From positions 374,501 through 438,500 of the forward strand of contig NZ_CP089518.1 in NCBI RefSeq assembly GCF_025917685.1: a stretch of 64,000 bases of DNA, given 5' to 3'. The translations under genes and the position numbers were made by a program. The notes beneath the pieces are model-generated. The model had not been told where the DNA came from. It saw only the letters and a list, made by a program, of their open reading frames with translations, and made no database searches. The first letter of the stretch is position 1. Each line of letters begins with the position of its first letter. This DNA is from Bacillus cereus. GTDB taxonomy: Bacteria > Bacillota > Bacilli > Bacillales > Bacillaceae_G. Of the stretch, positions 55,384-64,000 are shown in pieces.

Positions 55384-55518
55384 ATGGGAGTTTGTGGATG
55401 CAAACTGAGAGTATGACTAATCCGTCATTGACCATTTGAACCTGTTGGATAATGCCAGCGTAGGGAGAGTGTAAAAGCACATGTTCAGGCACTTTGCGTA
55501 CGCGCAAAGTGCCTTTTT
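55384..55518 (+). ncRNA. TPP riboswitch with terminator, upstream of thiM
   Basis: The thi-box core is intact: CTGAGAG (55425 region), ACCATTTGAACCTG, GGATAATGCCAGCGTAGGGA. A terminator stem (AGGCACTTTGCG 55487-55498 with CGCAAAGTGCCT 55503-55514) and T run follow. Binding of thiamine pyrophosphate should end transcription before thiM. The rest of the 480-base gap from topB contains promoter sequence only. Confidence 0.95.
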
Positions 55519-55555
55519 GTGTATCTCCCATCATTATAGTTAGGGGATGAGAAGG

Positions 55556-56365
55556 ATGAATAGGAAAGAAATTAGTAAAGTAGTGGATTTGGTGAGAGAG
55601 TCTAATCCGCTCGTTCATAATATTACAAATGTTGTTGTAACAAATTTTACAGCTAACGGTTTGTTGGCGTTAGGGGCATCGCCTGTAATGGCGTATGCAA
55701 AAGAAGAAGTAGCAGAAATGGCTAGCATTGCTGGAGCGTTAGTATTAAATATGGGGACACTTCGTCCTGAAGAAGTAGAAGCGATGTTACTTGCGGGTAA
55801 ATCAGCAAATGTGAATAATGTACCAGTATTGTTTGATCCAGTTGGTGCAGGAGCAACATCGTATCGGACAGAAGTTGCGAGACATATTCCGGCTGAAATC
55901 GATTTAGCGATTATCCGCGGAAATGCAGCTGAAATAGCGAACGTTATTAATGAAAGATGGGAAATTAAAGGGGTAGACGCCGGTGCTGGAAATGGCAATG
56001 TTGTAAATATTGCAAAACAGGCAGCGGATGAATTAAATACAGTTGCGGTAATTACTGGAGAAGAAGACGTTGTTACAGATGGAGAGCGAACTATTCTTAT
56101 TCGAAATGGTCATCCCATTTTAACGAAAGTTACGGGAACTGGTTGTTTACTAACTTCTGTAATAGGAGCATTTGTAGCAGTAGAAAAGGATTATGTAAAT
56201 GCAGCAGTAGCGGCATTAACTTTTTATGGTGTAGCTGCGGAACTGGCAGCTGCTAAGACAGTGGAAAAGGGACCTGGTAGTTTCCAAATTGAATTTTTAA
56301 ATCAGTTAGCGAATACAACTTCAGATGATATTGAGAAGTATGGGAAGATTGAGCTTATACAGTAA
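55556..56365 (+). CDS. thiM: Hydroxyethylthiazole kinase
   Basis: A 269-residue kinase that phosphorylates salvaged 4-methyl-5-hydroxyethylthiazole. The start [30 protein letters not shown] and the ATP-site [15 protein letters not shown] are characteristic. The second ATG (55556) has the better spacing to TTAGGGG. It forms an operon with thiE, 13 bases on, and is controlled by the TPP riboswitch. Confidence 0.96.
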   Translation: MNRKEISKVVDLVRESNPLVHNITNVVVTNFTANGLLALGASPVMAYAKEEVAEMASIAGALVLNMGTLRPEEVEAMLLAGKSANVNNVPVLFDPVGAGATSYRTEVARHIPAEIDLAIIRGNAAEIANVINERWEIKGVDAGAGNGNVVNIAKQAADELNTVAVITGEEDVVTDGERTILIRNGHPILTKVTGTGCLLTSVIGAFVAVEKDYVNAAVAALTFYGVAAELAAAKTVEKGPGSFQIEFLNQLANTTSDDIEKYGKIELIQ

Positions 56366-56378
56366 GGAGGGGAACTAG

Positions 56379-57038
<660 letters not shown>

Positions 57039-57040
57039 AA

Positions 57041-57078
57041 AAAAGCTATGTAGTATTAAAACGCTACATAGCTTTTGT
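57041..57078 (+). terminator. Terminator of thiM-thiE
   Basis: Perfect 12-bp AAAGCTATGTAG / CTACATAGCTTT stem with a 10-base loop and TTTTG. Confidence 0.85.
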
Positions 57079-57119
57079 TTGTTTTTGATATTAAAAATTA
57101 GAAATAGGGAGGAGATTGT

Positions 57120-58055
57120 TTGAAACGGAATAGGTTTGTAGAGTTGCAAAATGAGTTGTTTCGTTTATTTGAAAAAGGGGAATTTGATGCCGTTTATAGA
57201 TGCATAGATGAAACGAAAAGGGAGTTTCCTGAAAGAATGGATAAAACGAGTTTTTGGCAAGCTTGTGCATATTCAGTGGAAGGTAAGCATGAAGAGGCAA
57301 TTGCTATTCTTAATGAAGCCATACAAAGGGGAATTTGGTGGAACCCATATACACTCATGCATGATGAAGATTTAAAAGGATTACAGGATAAAATAGATTT
57401 TAAGCCGATAGTCAAAAAGTGCGAAGAGATTTTGAAGGAGCATCAGATGATGAGTCAGTCAAAATTATTTACTTATGGAAATGAAAAAGCGCAGGCAGGT
57501 ATATTTTCTTTACATTGGAGAGGATCAAACATAAATGATTTTGCACCATATTGGTGTGAAGAAGAAATACTACATGAGTATATGTTAGGTTTTTCTCAAT
57601 CCTCACAAATATATGGAATGAATTCTTATAGCTGGGATAATCATGAGATAGCTATAAAAGATGTTATGAAAAAATTTAATGATTTTACAAATAAATATAA
57701 CTTGGAAGATATCATCATCGCGGGAGCTTCTCAAGGGGGGAATATAGCAATAGAGTTAGCGTTAAAGAATATGTTAGCGACTCAAAAGTTTATTGCGGTT
57801 ATACCTGCTATTCGAGATGTAGAGGCAATTGAAAGTATCGTTATATCGAATGATATAACGAATGTGAAAGGGTATATTGTCACGGGAGATAAAGATCAAT
57901 TTTATGAAAACACACTTCAAGTAATGTCTATGTTCGAGAAATATAATGTGAACTGTAAATTAATTGTGAGAGAAGGATTAGGTCATCTTTTCCCAGAGGA
58001 CTTTACACAAATAGTAAAGAACATAATGGAAGAATGGACGGTTAAAAATATTTAA
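57120..58055 (+). CDS. TPR-like/alpha-beta hydrolase fusion of unknown substrate
   Basis: A 311-residue cytoplasmic protein. The first ~100 residues are TPR-like helices (FEKGEFDAVYRCIDE, GKHEEAIAILNEAI). The rest is an alpha/beta hydrolase with nucleophile elbow GASQGGN (Ser near 207), a probable acid in VTGDKDQF and a histidine in GLGHLFP. It is complete. TTG is the start, 6-7 bases after GGGAGGAG. The substrate is unknown; no neighbours suggest a pathway. A terminator separates it from the thi operon. Confidence 0.75.
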   Translation: MKRNRFVELQNELFRLFEKGEFDAVYRCIDETKREFPERMDKTSFWQACAYSVEGKHEEAIAILNEAIQRGIWWNPYTLMHDEDLKGLQDKIDFKPIVKKCEEILKEHQMMSQSKLFTYGNEKAQAGIFSLHWRGSNINDFAPYWCEEEILHEYMLGFSQSSQIYGMNSYSWDNHEIAIKDVMKKFNDFTNKYNLEDIIIAGASQGGNIAIELALKNMLATQKFIAVIPAIRDVEAIESIVISNDITNVKGYIVTGDKDQFYENTLQVMSMFEKYNVNCKLIVREGLGHLFPEDFTQIVKNIMEEWTVKNI

Positions 58056-58071
58056 ACAAACGTTTGATTAA

Positions 58072-58110
58072 AAAAGCACAAACCCTTTAAAATTTTAGGT
58101 TTGTGCTTTA
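58072..58110. terminator. Bidirectional terminator
   Basis: AAAGCACAAACC with GGTTTGTGCTTT, loop of 13, between convergent genes. Confidence 0.8.
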
Positions 58111-58112
58111 AT

Positions 58113-59426
58113 TTAAAACATAATGGAAATTAAGAGCATTCCAATTCCGATAGAAGTGAATGTTGCAATTAGGCCCGGAATCATAAAGCTATGATTTAAT
58201 ACATATTTACCGATGCCTGTTGTACCAGTACGATCAAAGTTAATTGCAGCAACGATTGTCCCGTAGTTTGGAATGAAGAAGTATCCATTTACTGCAGGGA
58301 ACATTGCAATTAGTAAAGCTGGTGGAATACCAAGTGATAGTCCAAGTGGCATTAAAGCACGAACTGTCGCTGCTTGGCTATACAGTAAAATAGATAGAAT
58401 GAATAATGCGATAGCAAATAGCCATGGTGCACTAGTCACTAAGTGCTGAATTGATCCTTGAATCATATTTAAGTTTCCGTTAAAGAAAGTATCTCCCATC
58501 CAAGCGATACCGAAAATAGCAACAACTGCTGTTGCCCCCGCTTTAAAGACGTTACCAGACACAATACTTTCTACATTTGGTTTACAGAAAATAATAATAA
58601 GAGCTGCAATAGTTAACATAACCATTTCAATTGTGTTTGGCATGGAAAGACGAGCTAACTTCCCGTCAACCATCCATCCCGGACGAAGTGCTTCAAATGA
58701 ACCAAGAAGTACGACAAGGAAAGTTCCTACTAGGAACAGGATAACTGATAATTTAGCGCCTTTTGCACCCACAAATTCTTTTTTCTCTTCAAGCTTAGGA
58801 ATCATTCCCTCTTTCAATCTCTTCAAGTATTCAGGGTCTTCATTTAATTCTTTTCCCATCTTACTAGCAACGAATGCAGCTACCATACAAGCGATAAAAG
58901 TAGAAGGGATACTGACTTTCAAAATATCTAATAAAGTGATTTTATAGTCGGCTAACATTGCTAAAAGTGCAACTGTTGCAGCCGATATTGGACTAGCTGT
59001 AATTGCCTGCTGTGAAGCGATAACGGCAATTGACATAGGTCGTTCAGGTCTAATTCCTGATTCACGAGATACTTCGGCGATAACAGGAAGTACAGAATAA
59101 GCGACATGACCTGTTCCTGCGCATAGTGTGAATAAATAAGTAACAATAGGAGCAAAAAATGTAATGCGCTTTGGATTTTTTCGTAATGCTTTCTCAGCAA
59201 GGTGAACAAGGTAATCCATTCCTCCAGCAGCTTGCAAAGCACCGGCAGCTGTAATTACTGCTAAAATCATAAGCATTACATCAATAGGAGGAGCTGTAGG
59301 TTGTAAGTGGAAGACGAAAACAAGTATTGCCATACCAACGCCACCCATTACTCCTAGGCCAACTCCGCCTAAGCGTGCGCCAATAAAAATGCAGAGTAGT
59401 AACGTAAGAAATTGTAGCCAAAACAT
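58113..59426 (-). CDS. dcuA: Anaerobic C4-dicarboxylate transporter, DcuA/DcuB family
   Basis: A 437-residue membrane carrier with about ten to twelve helices. Family motifs are visible: CAGTGHVAYSVLPVIAEVSRESGIRPERP near residue 95-123 and SQQAITASPISAATVAL after it. DcuA/B proteins exchange fumarate, malate, aspartate or succinate in fumarate respiration. ATG at 59426 follows GGAGG. It is transcribed alone; expression under low oxygen is likely, but no site is apparent. Confidence 0.9.
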   Translation of the reverse strand: MFWLQFLTLLLCIFIGARLGGVGLGVMGGVGMAILVFVFHLQPTAPPIDVMLMILAVITAAGALQAAGGMDYLVHLAEKALRKNPKRITFFAPIVTYLFTLCAGTGHVAYSVLPVIAEVSRESGIRPERPMSIAVIASQQAITASPISAATVALLAMLADYKITLLDILKVSIPSTFIACMVAAFVASKMGKELNEDPEYLKRLKEGMIPKLEEKKEFVGAKGAKLSVILFLVGTFLVVLLGSFEALRPGWMVDGKLARLSMPNTIEMVMLTIAALIIIFCKPNVESIVSGNVFKAGATAVVAIFGIAWMGDTFFNGNLNMIQGSIQHLVTSAPWLFAIALFILSILLYSQAATVRALMPLGLSLGIPPALLIAMFPAVNGYFFIPNYGTIVAAINFDRTGTTGIGKYVLNHSFMIPGLIATFTSIGIGMLLISIMF

Positions 59427-59627
59427 GATAAACTACCTCCGAAATTCGTAAGTTAAGATATATTCGAATAGTTTAATTTGAATGAAAATTAAATGAATAT
59501 CCAGAATAATCCTTGTGTTGTATACATTTTTTATTATATAACACAAGAAATGTAACATTCACGAACTTTGTTAAATTATTTCGAAAAAATAATACATTAA
59601 AACTTTATATTTACATCTTTAAATGGG

Positions 59628-59656
59628 TGGACATTTTAATTTTTATGTTGTAATAT
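59628..59656 (+). promoter_or_regulatory. Candidate promoter for the second c-di-GMP leader
   Basis: TGGACA (59628-59633), a 17-base spacer and TAATAT (59651-59656). It would start the riboswitch leader near 59663. The rest of the gap from 59427 shows no gene. Confidence 0.4.
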
Positions 59657-59704
59657 TTGGAAGAGAATATTTTAATTCTCATAGAACTCCCATATCGTTC
59701 AACT

Positions 59705-59842
59705 CGTTCAGCGAGAAAGGCAAACTTATGGAAACATGAGGACGCAAAACTACAGGGGCTAAGGTCAAACGACTATGCTAGCCAGTTACCGGACGGATAG
59801 GGTTGGTCTTGGCCGATGCTTTTTCATTGGTCTTTTTTTTAT
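59705..59842 (+). ncRNA. c-di-GMP-I (GEMM) riboswitch with terminator, upstream of mcp
   Basis: The core is almost textbook: AGGCAAACTTATGGAAACATGAGGACGCAAA and then CTACAGGGGCTAAGGTC...CTATGCTAGCCAGTTACC, that is, P2 with a GAAA-type loop, GACGCAAA, and the P3 CTAAG/TAGCCAG receptor. A terminator GGCCGATG/CATTGGTC with T8 follows (about 59810-59842). The chemotaxis receptor gene starts about 95 bases later. Switch polarity is not obvious. Confidence 0.95.
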
Positions 59843-59935
59843 TTATAAACAAATGAGAACTGTTATCATTTATTAATAAGGTTTATATTTTAATAGTTTT
59901 ACTTTATATTAAGTTAATTAAGAAAGGTGATGTTA

Positions 59936-61675
59936 ATGAAAAAATATTGGCACAAACTATCATTTCTTCAAAAAAATGTATTGTTAACTGTGTCAGTTAT
60001 TTTGACGCTTGTTGGTACTATGGGAGCGTTAAGTTTTAACATGTTTCAAAATAGTATGATGTCTATATTTGAAAGGCATTCTTTTGAAACAGGAGATACG
60101 GTGTTACATAAATTAGACGCAGAAATATTGAGAGATGTTGCAAAAGACCCAACGGCAGAAAGAGAAAAAAGAGAGAAATTAACAGAGAAATTAGATGAAT
60201 CAACGAAAGAATTGAACAGTGTTGGACAAACGTATGTTGTTGGAGCGAAAAAAAATGAAAAAGGTGAGTTACAAATCGTCGGTTTGTCTACAGGTTTAGC
60301 AAATGTTGTTGAAGTAAAGCCGGGAGACTATTATAAACAACCAGATCGTTGGATGAAAGCATATAATAAAGTAATGAGCACGAAAAAAGCAAATATGACA
60401 GAAGTATATGAAGACGAATTAGGATCATGGGTAACGATATTAGAGCCAATTAAAGATGGAGAAGATAATATTGTGGCAATTGTTGCAGCTGATGTAGATG
60501 CCTCTATTGTTCCTATTACAAAGGAAAAATTCATTGTACAAGGTTTAATGTTTATTTGTATTTCTGTTTTAATTGCAACTGTTATTCAATTCTTAATTGT
60601 ACGTAACGCACTTGCTCCATTGCGAGATTTACGTGAAGGATTACGCAAAGTCGGTGAAGGTGATTTAAGTATTAAATTAGAGGAAAGACCAGATGATATT
60701 GGTATTATTAATGCGTATTTTAATAATACCATCGAGAAGTTTAAAGGAATTATAGATAAAGTGAAGCAGACAGCAGAACAGGTTTCTTCATCTTCACAAG
60801 AATTGTCAGTGAGTACGAAAGAGAATAGCATGGCAGTCCAAGGAATCGTAAGTTCTATGGTTGAGTTAAGAGCTGGCGCTCAGTCACAAGAAACTTCAGT
60901 ACCACAGTATTTAGGTATTGTATGTGAAATGGAAGATAAGATGGAAGAGACAACGAATGCTGCAAAACAAATGGCGAAAGAGTCTGAAGGTATGGAGCAT
61001 CATTCAGTAAAAGGAAATGGTGTTATTGAACAGACGATTAATCAAATGAACATAATACAAAATACAGTACAAGATTTATCTTCTATCATTTATTCTTTGG
61101 AAACAAGATCAAAAGAAATTAGTGATATTGTAACAGTAATTACAGGTATTTCAAATCAAACTAATTCGCTAGCTTTAAATGCTTCTATTGAAGCTTCGCG
61201 TGCTGAGGAAACCGGAAGGGGATTTGCCGTTGTTGCTGATGAAGTGCGTAAATTAGCAGAGCAGACGGAAGCATCAGCAAAAGATATAGCAAAATTAATA
61301 GGGGAAACACAAGCTGAAACGGAAGAAGCTGTTGTTTCAATGCAAAAAGCTTCAAAAGAAGTAGAATCTGGAATTAAACTTGTTCAAAGTAGTGGTGCTT
61401 TCTTTGAAAAAATTTCAAAGTCAGCACAATCTGTTACAAATCAAGTTAGAGTTGTTTCTAGCAATTCAAGTGATATATTGCAAAATAGCCAAAATATTGT
61501 TCGTGTTGTAAATGAACTATCACTTATCGCAAATACGTATGCGAATAGTGGTAGTAATATTGAAGAAAGTATGAAAGAACAGGAAATGTCTGTACAAGAT
61601 ATTGCTGAATTAGCTAGTTCTTTAAGCTGGCTTTCACAGGAGTTACAAGAGTTAATTGGGGAATTCAAAAGTTAA
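59936..61675 (+). CDS. Methyl-accepting chemotaxis protein, c-di-GMP-riboswitch-controlled
   Basis: A 579-residue receptor. One N-terminal helix (about residues 10-32), an extracellular domain to ~200 of the sCache/4HB kind with [19 protein letters not shown], a second helix ([24 protein letters not shown]), a HAMP domain, and a C-terminal signalling domain with [38 protein letters not shown]. The last motif deviates slightly from the canonical EAARAGE. The ATG at 59936 follows AAAGGTGA. Its ligand is unknown. Confidence 0.9.
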   Translation: MKKYWHKLSFLQKNVLLTVSVILTLVGTMGALSFNMFQNSMMSIFERHSFETGDTVLHKLDAEILRDVAKDPTAEREKREKLTEKLDESTKELNSVGQTYVVGAKKNEKGELQIVGLSTGLANVVEVKPGDYYKQPDRWMKAYNKVMSTKKANMTEVYEDELGSWVTILEPIKDGEDNIVAIVAADVDASIVPITKEKFIVQGLMFICISVLIATVIQFLIVRNALAPLRDLREGLRKVGEGDLSIKLEERPDDIGIINAYFNNTIEKFKGIIDKVKQTAEQVSSSSQELSVSTKENSMAVQGIVSSMVELRAGAQSQETSVPQYLGIVCEMEDKMEETTNAAKQMAKESEGMEHHSVKGNGVIEQTINQMNIIQNTVQDLSSIIYSLETRSKEISDIVTVITGISNQTNSLALNASIEASRAEETGRGFAVVADEVRKLAEQTEASAKDIAKLIGETQAETEEAVVSMQKASKEVESGIKLVQSSGAFFEKISKSAQSVTNQVRVVSSNSSDILQNSQNIVRVVNELSLIANTYANSGSNIEESMKEQEMSVQDIAELASSLSWLSQELQELIGEFKS

Positions 61676-61744
61676 ATGAAATGATTATACATGCTTTTGT
61701 TTGTTCAATAAAATAAATCATGCTACAATGAAAACGAATTAAGA

Positions 61745-61907
61745 ACCGGGGAGCCAATTGGCTGAGAGGATGTAAGTATACATCGACCCTCAACCTGATC
61801 TGGATAATGCCAGCGTAGGGAGTTACTTTAAAGTGATGTAGCATAAGTTATTATAGAATAACTTGTATACAAGGCTTTCCTACATGGTAGGAAAGCCTTT
61901 TCTTTTT
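61745..61907 (+). ncRNA. TPP riboswitch with terminator, upstream of a thiamine-precursor ABC operon
   Basis: Core motifs: GGGGAGCC-GGCTGAGAGG, ACCCTCAACCTGATCTGGATAATGCCAGCGTAGGGA. A strong terminator (AAGGCTTTCCTAC 61871-61883 with GTAGGAAAGCCTT 61887-61899) and T run follow. It controls 61940 onward. Confidence 0.96.
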
Positions 61908-61939
61908 TTGAAAACATATTTTGTAAAGGGGATTTTATT

Positions 61940-62260
61940 ATGTCACAACAAGTTACAATTTCATTTTCAGTAGTACCACAAGCGAAGAATAAAGATGTGT
62001 ATTCCGTTGTTGATAAAGCAATTGAAGTTGTACAACAATCGGGAGTTCGTTATGAAGTAGGGGCAATGGAAACAACGTTGGAAGGAGAATTAGATGTACT
62101 TCTTGACGTCATTAAACGCGCGCAACAAGCTTGCGTCGATGCTGGAGCAGAAGAAGTAATCACTTCTATTAAAATTCACTATCGTCCAAGTACGGGCGTA
62201 ACGATTGACGAAAAAGTTTGGAAGTACCGTGATGAATATGCAAAACCAGAAGCGATCTAA
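61940..62260 (+). CDS. Thiamine-binding MTH1187/YkoF-like protein
   Basis: A 106-residue ferredoxin-fold protein of the thiamine-binding MTH1187/YqgV family. VTISFSVVPQAKNKDVYSVVDKAI and the conserved GAMETTLEGELDVLLDVI (with an E-T ligand loop) are typical. Small soluble proteins of this kind bind thiamine or its pyrimidine and often accompany thiamine-precursor importers. A GGGG site precedes the ATG. It is first in the operon and overlaps the permease gene by about 29 bases. Confidence 0.85.
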   Translation: MSQQVTISFSVVPQAKNKDVYSVVDKAIEVVQQSGVRYEVGAMETTLEGELDVLLDVIKRAQQACVDAGAEEVITSIKIHYRPSTGVTIDEKVWKYRDEYAKPEAI

Positions 62261-63005
62261 AATAATTACAACAATTTGGCTTATCCTTCTCATTGCTATA
62301 TGGGAAGGATCTGTTTCATTATTTAAAATTGAGCCGTGGATTTTACCGAAGCCGTCTGCAATTGTGCAAGAGCTAATTGGAATGAAAGATTTACTATTAC
62401 CGAATACAGTGCAAACGTTACAGGAAGTAATAATTGGGTTGTTTTTTGCAATTATACTTGGGACGAGTATTGCTATCATTATGGATGTTATCCCTTTATT
62501 TCGGATTTTAATGAATCCGTTGCTCGTTATTTCGCAAACAATTCCCATCGTTGTGCTCGCTCCATTATTTATTATTTGGTTTGGGTACGGGATGTTGCCA
62601 AAAGTAATGGTTGTTATTCTTGTTTGTTTCTTCCCAATTGCGCTTAGCATTTTAGAAGGTTTCCAAACGGTAGATAAAAATATGCTGAAACTGTTACAAA
62701 CAATGAAGGCAACGAAATGGCAAGTTTACCAGAAAGTAAAGTTTCCAGCAGTACTCCCATACTTTTTCTCAGGTTTAAAAATTGCAGTTACATATAGCGT
62801 AATGGGGGCAATTATCGGAGAATGGCTCGGTGCAAGTGAAGGGTTAGGGGTTATGCTTACGAGAGCGACAAAATCCTTTTTAACTGCTCGAGTATTTGGT
62901 GTTGCAGCGATTATCGTCATGGTGACATTATGCCTGTACTTTATTGTTGAATTTATGGCAAGAATAACAGCACCATGGATATACAGAAAGGGCGGCAGAA
63001 AATGA
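62232..63005 (+). CDS. thiX: ABC transporter permease for thiamine precursor (ThiX-like)
   Basis: A 257-residue permease with about six helices. The EAA loop reads LLQTMKATKWQVYQKVKFPAVLPYFFSGLKIAV, near residues 148-180, as in NitT/TauT-family and ThiX permeases. I chose the ATG at 62232, supported by GGAAG and overlap with the upstream gene; 62238 is also possible. Its stop overlaps the next start by 4 bases (ATGA). ThiXYZ systems import formylaminopyrimidine from degraded thiamine or HMP; which one is used here is inferred. Confidence 0.88.
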   Translation: MNMQNQKRSKIITTIWLILLIAIWEGSVSLFKIEPWILPKPSAIVQELIGMKDLLLPNTVQTLQEVIIGLFFAIILGTSIAIIMDVIPLFRILMNPLLVISQTIPIVVLAPLFIIWFGYGMLPKVMVVILVCFFPIALSILEGFQTVDKNMLKLLQTMKATKWQVYQKVKFPAVLPYFFSGLKIAVTYSVMGAIIGEWLGASEGLGVMLTRATKSFLTARVFGVAAIIVMVTLCLYFIVEFMARITAPWIYRKGGRK

Positions 63006-64000
63006 AAAAAGGTTTAAAAATTATGTTAGCTGCATTATTAGCAGTTGGTGTTGTCGGATGTAATCCGGCGAAGAAAGAAGAAAGTTCAAGTAAAGATAAA
63101 AAAGTAAAAGTCGTTTTAGATTGGTTTCCAAATACGAATCATACTGGCTTATATGTAGCGCAAGCGAAAGATTATTACAAAAAGCAAGGGCTTGATGTAG
63201 AAATTATCCAGCCTGGTGATAATGTAACGGCAGAGCAGATGATTGCTTCTGGGAAAGCAGACTTTGCGATAAGCGCACAAGAAAATGTAACGTTGGCTCG
63301 TGTAGAAGGTATTCCTGTTGTATCTGTAGGAGCGATTATTCAGCATAATACCTCTGCTTTTGCATCGCTAAAAAAAGATAATATGACGTCACCGAAAGAT
63401 TTTGAAGGTAAACGTTATGGCGGCTGGGGAGGACCAGCAGAAGAAGCGACGTTAAAAACGATTATGGAGAAACATCAAGCTGATTTTAATAAAGTCGAAA
63501 AAATTATTCTTGGACAAACGGACTTCTTCAAATCAATCGGTCGTGATGCAGATTTCGAATGGATTTATTACGGATGGGATGGAATTGAAGCGAAGCGTCA
63601 AGGAAAAGAGTTAAATACGATTATGGTGAAAGACTTAGATCCAGCGCTTGATTTCTATAGTCCTGTTATTATTACAAGTGAAAAACATACGAAGCAAGAT
63701 AAAGATTTTGTGAAAAAGTTTATGACTGCAACGACAGAAGGTTATGATTTTGCAATTAAAGAACCGAAAGAAGCTGCGGATATTTTAATTAAAGCTGTTC
63801 CAGATGTGAATAAAGAATTAGTGAAAGAAAGTCAAAAGTGGTTAAGTACAAAGTATCAAGATGATGCAAAAGCGTGGGGAGTACAGAAGGAAGAAGTTTG
63901 GACGAATTACATGAATTTCTTATATGACAACAAAGTTATTAAGAAGAAAATTGATGTGAAAGATGCCTTTACAAATGAATTCCTTCCAAGTGAAAAATGA
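63002..64000 (+). CDS. thiY: Thiamine-precursor-binding lipoprotein (ThiY/NMT1-like)
   Basis: A 332-residue lipoprotein with lipobox LAVGVVGC (Cys near 19) and an NMT1/THI5-like solute-binding domain: VVLDWFPNTNHTGLYVAQAKDYYKKQGLDVEI, then KADFAISAQENVTLARVEG. The stop codon falls exactly at the window end, so the coding frame is complete. AAAGGGCGG precedes the ATG. The ATPase subunit (thiZ) is expected just outside the window. It binds HMP-type pyrimidines at the membrane surface. Confidence 0.9.
   Translation: MKKGLKIMLAALLAVGVVGCNPAKKEESSSKDKKVKVVLDWFPNTNHTGLYVAQAKDYYKKQGLDVEIIQPGDNVTAEQMIASGKADFAISAQENVTLARVEGIPVVSVGAIIQHNTSAFASLKKDNMTSPKDFEGKRYGGWGGPAEEATLKTIMEKHQADFNKVEKIILGQTDFFKSIGRDADFEWIYYGWDGIEAKRQGKELNTIMVKDLDPALDFYSPVIITSEKHTKQDKDFVKKFMTATTEGYDFAIKEPKEAADILIKAVPDVNKELVKESQKWLSTKYQDDAKAWGVQKEEVWTNYMNFLYDNKVIKKKIDVKDAFTNEFLPSEK

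Noticed and set aside
58050..58070. cre-like AAACAAACGTTTGAT near the end of the TPR-hydrolase gene
   Set aside because: It lies between the stop codon and the terminator of convergent genes, where CcpA control would not make sense.

Overview
The window is low-GC Firmicutes DNA and, taken as a whole, looks like the Bacillus cereus group (B. cereus, B. thuringiensis, B. anthracis). The reasons are strong AGGAGG-type ribosome sites with some TTG/GTG starts, the combination drdKIA next to ahpFC, an arcABDC operon with its own ArgR and ArcR, a BcpA-type pilus operon behind a c-di-GMP riboswitch, two desaturase-type and thiamine-salvage loci typical of the group, and two copies of a bcr-like intergenic repeat. 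The species cannot be fixed from the sequence alone. There are no rRNA or tRNA genes, CRISPR arrays, prophages or insertion sequences; this is ordinary chromosome with a high density of RNA switches.

Layout. 1-5.6 kb: end of an NhaC antiporter, an M20 amidohydrolase, a methyltransferase, a DUF4259 protein, then ahpC-ahpF (peroxide defence, PerR box). 6-9.1 kb: a kinase-isomerase-aldolase operon (drdKIA, MtnK/MtnA paralogues) that fits 5-deoxyribose disposal, behind a leader hairpin and a cre site. 9.1-13.5 kb: a hydroxamate-type siderophore uptake operon diverging from a ferredoxin-NADP reductase, each promoter with its own Fur box. 13.5-20.5 kb: small unknown genes, a sensor kinase, a PqqD-like orphan, a cyclase-family hydrolase under a SAM-I (S-box) riboswitch, a tandem P-loop ATPase and a YcgL-type nucleotidyltransferase, with a bcr-like repeat at each end. 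20.5-29.2 kb: MFS transporter, Rieske-FAD oxidoreductase, acyl-lipid desaturase, an amino-acid ABC transporter and a decayed chemotaxis receptor. 29.3-35.7 kb: the arginine deiminase locus argR-arcABDC-arcR, with a Crp/Fnr-type site positioned as a class II activator site. 36-45 kb: a berberine-bridge oxidase, then a c-di-GMP-I riboswitch followed by tip adhesin, BcpA shaft pilin and class C sortase. 45-49.6 kb: alpha-glucosidase, glucose-family PTS IICB and an endonuclease/phosphatase-family enzyme. 49.8-55 kb: a 991-residue YhgE/Pip protein and topoisomerase III. 55-64 kb: thiM-thiE under a TPP riboswitch, a TPR-hydrolase, a Dcu transporter, a chemotaxis receptor under a second c-di-GMP-I riboswitch, and a thiamine-precursor ABC operon under a second TPP riboswitch that runs off the end of the window.

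How it fits together. Two c-di-GMP switches in one window connect a sessile trait (pili/adhesin) and a motility-sensing trait (chemotaxis receptor) to the same second messenger. SAM, TPP, Fur, PerR, ArcR and CcpA signals cover the metabolic operons. The most interesting items are the S-box on a cyclase-family hydrolase, the paired c-di-GMP switches, the leader hairpin plus cre in front of drdKIA, and several unexplained proteins (tandem P-loop ATPase, PqqD-like orphan). Start codons below were chosen by ribosome-binding-site position where several were possible.
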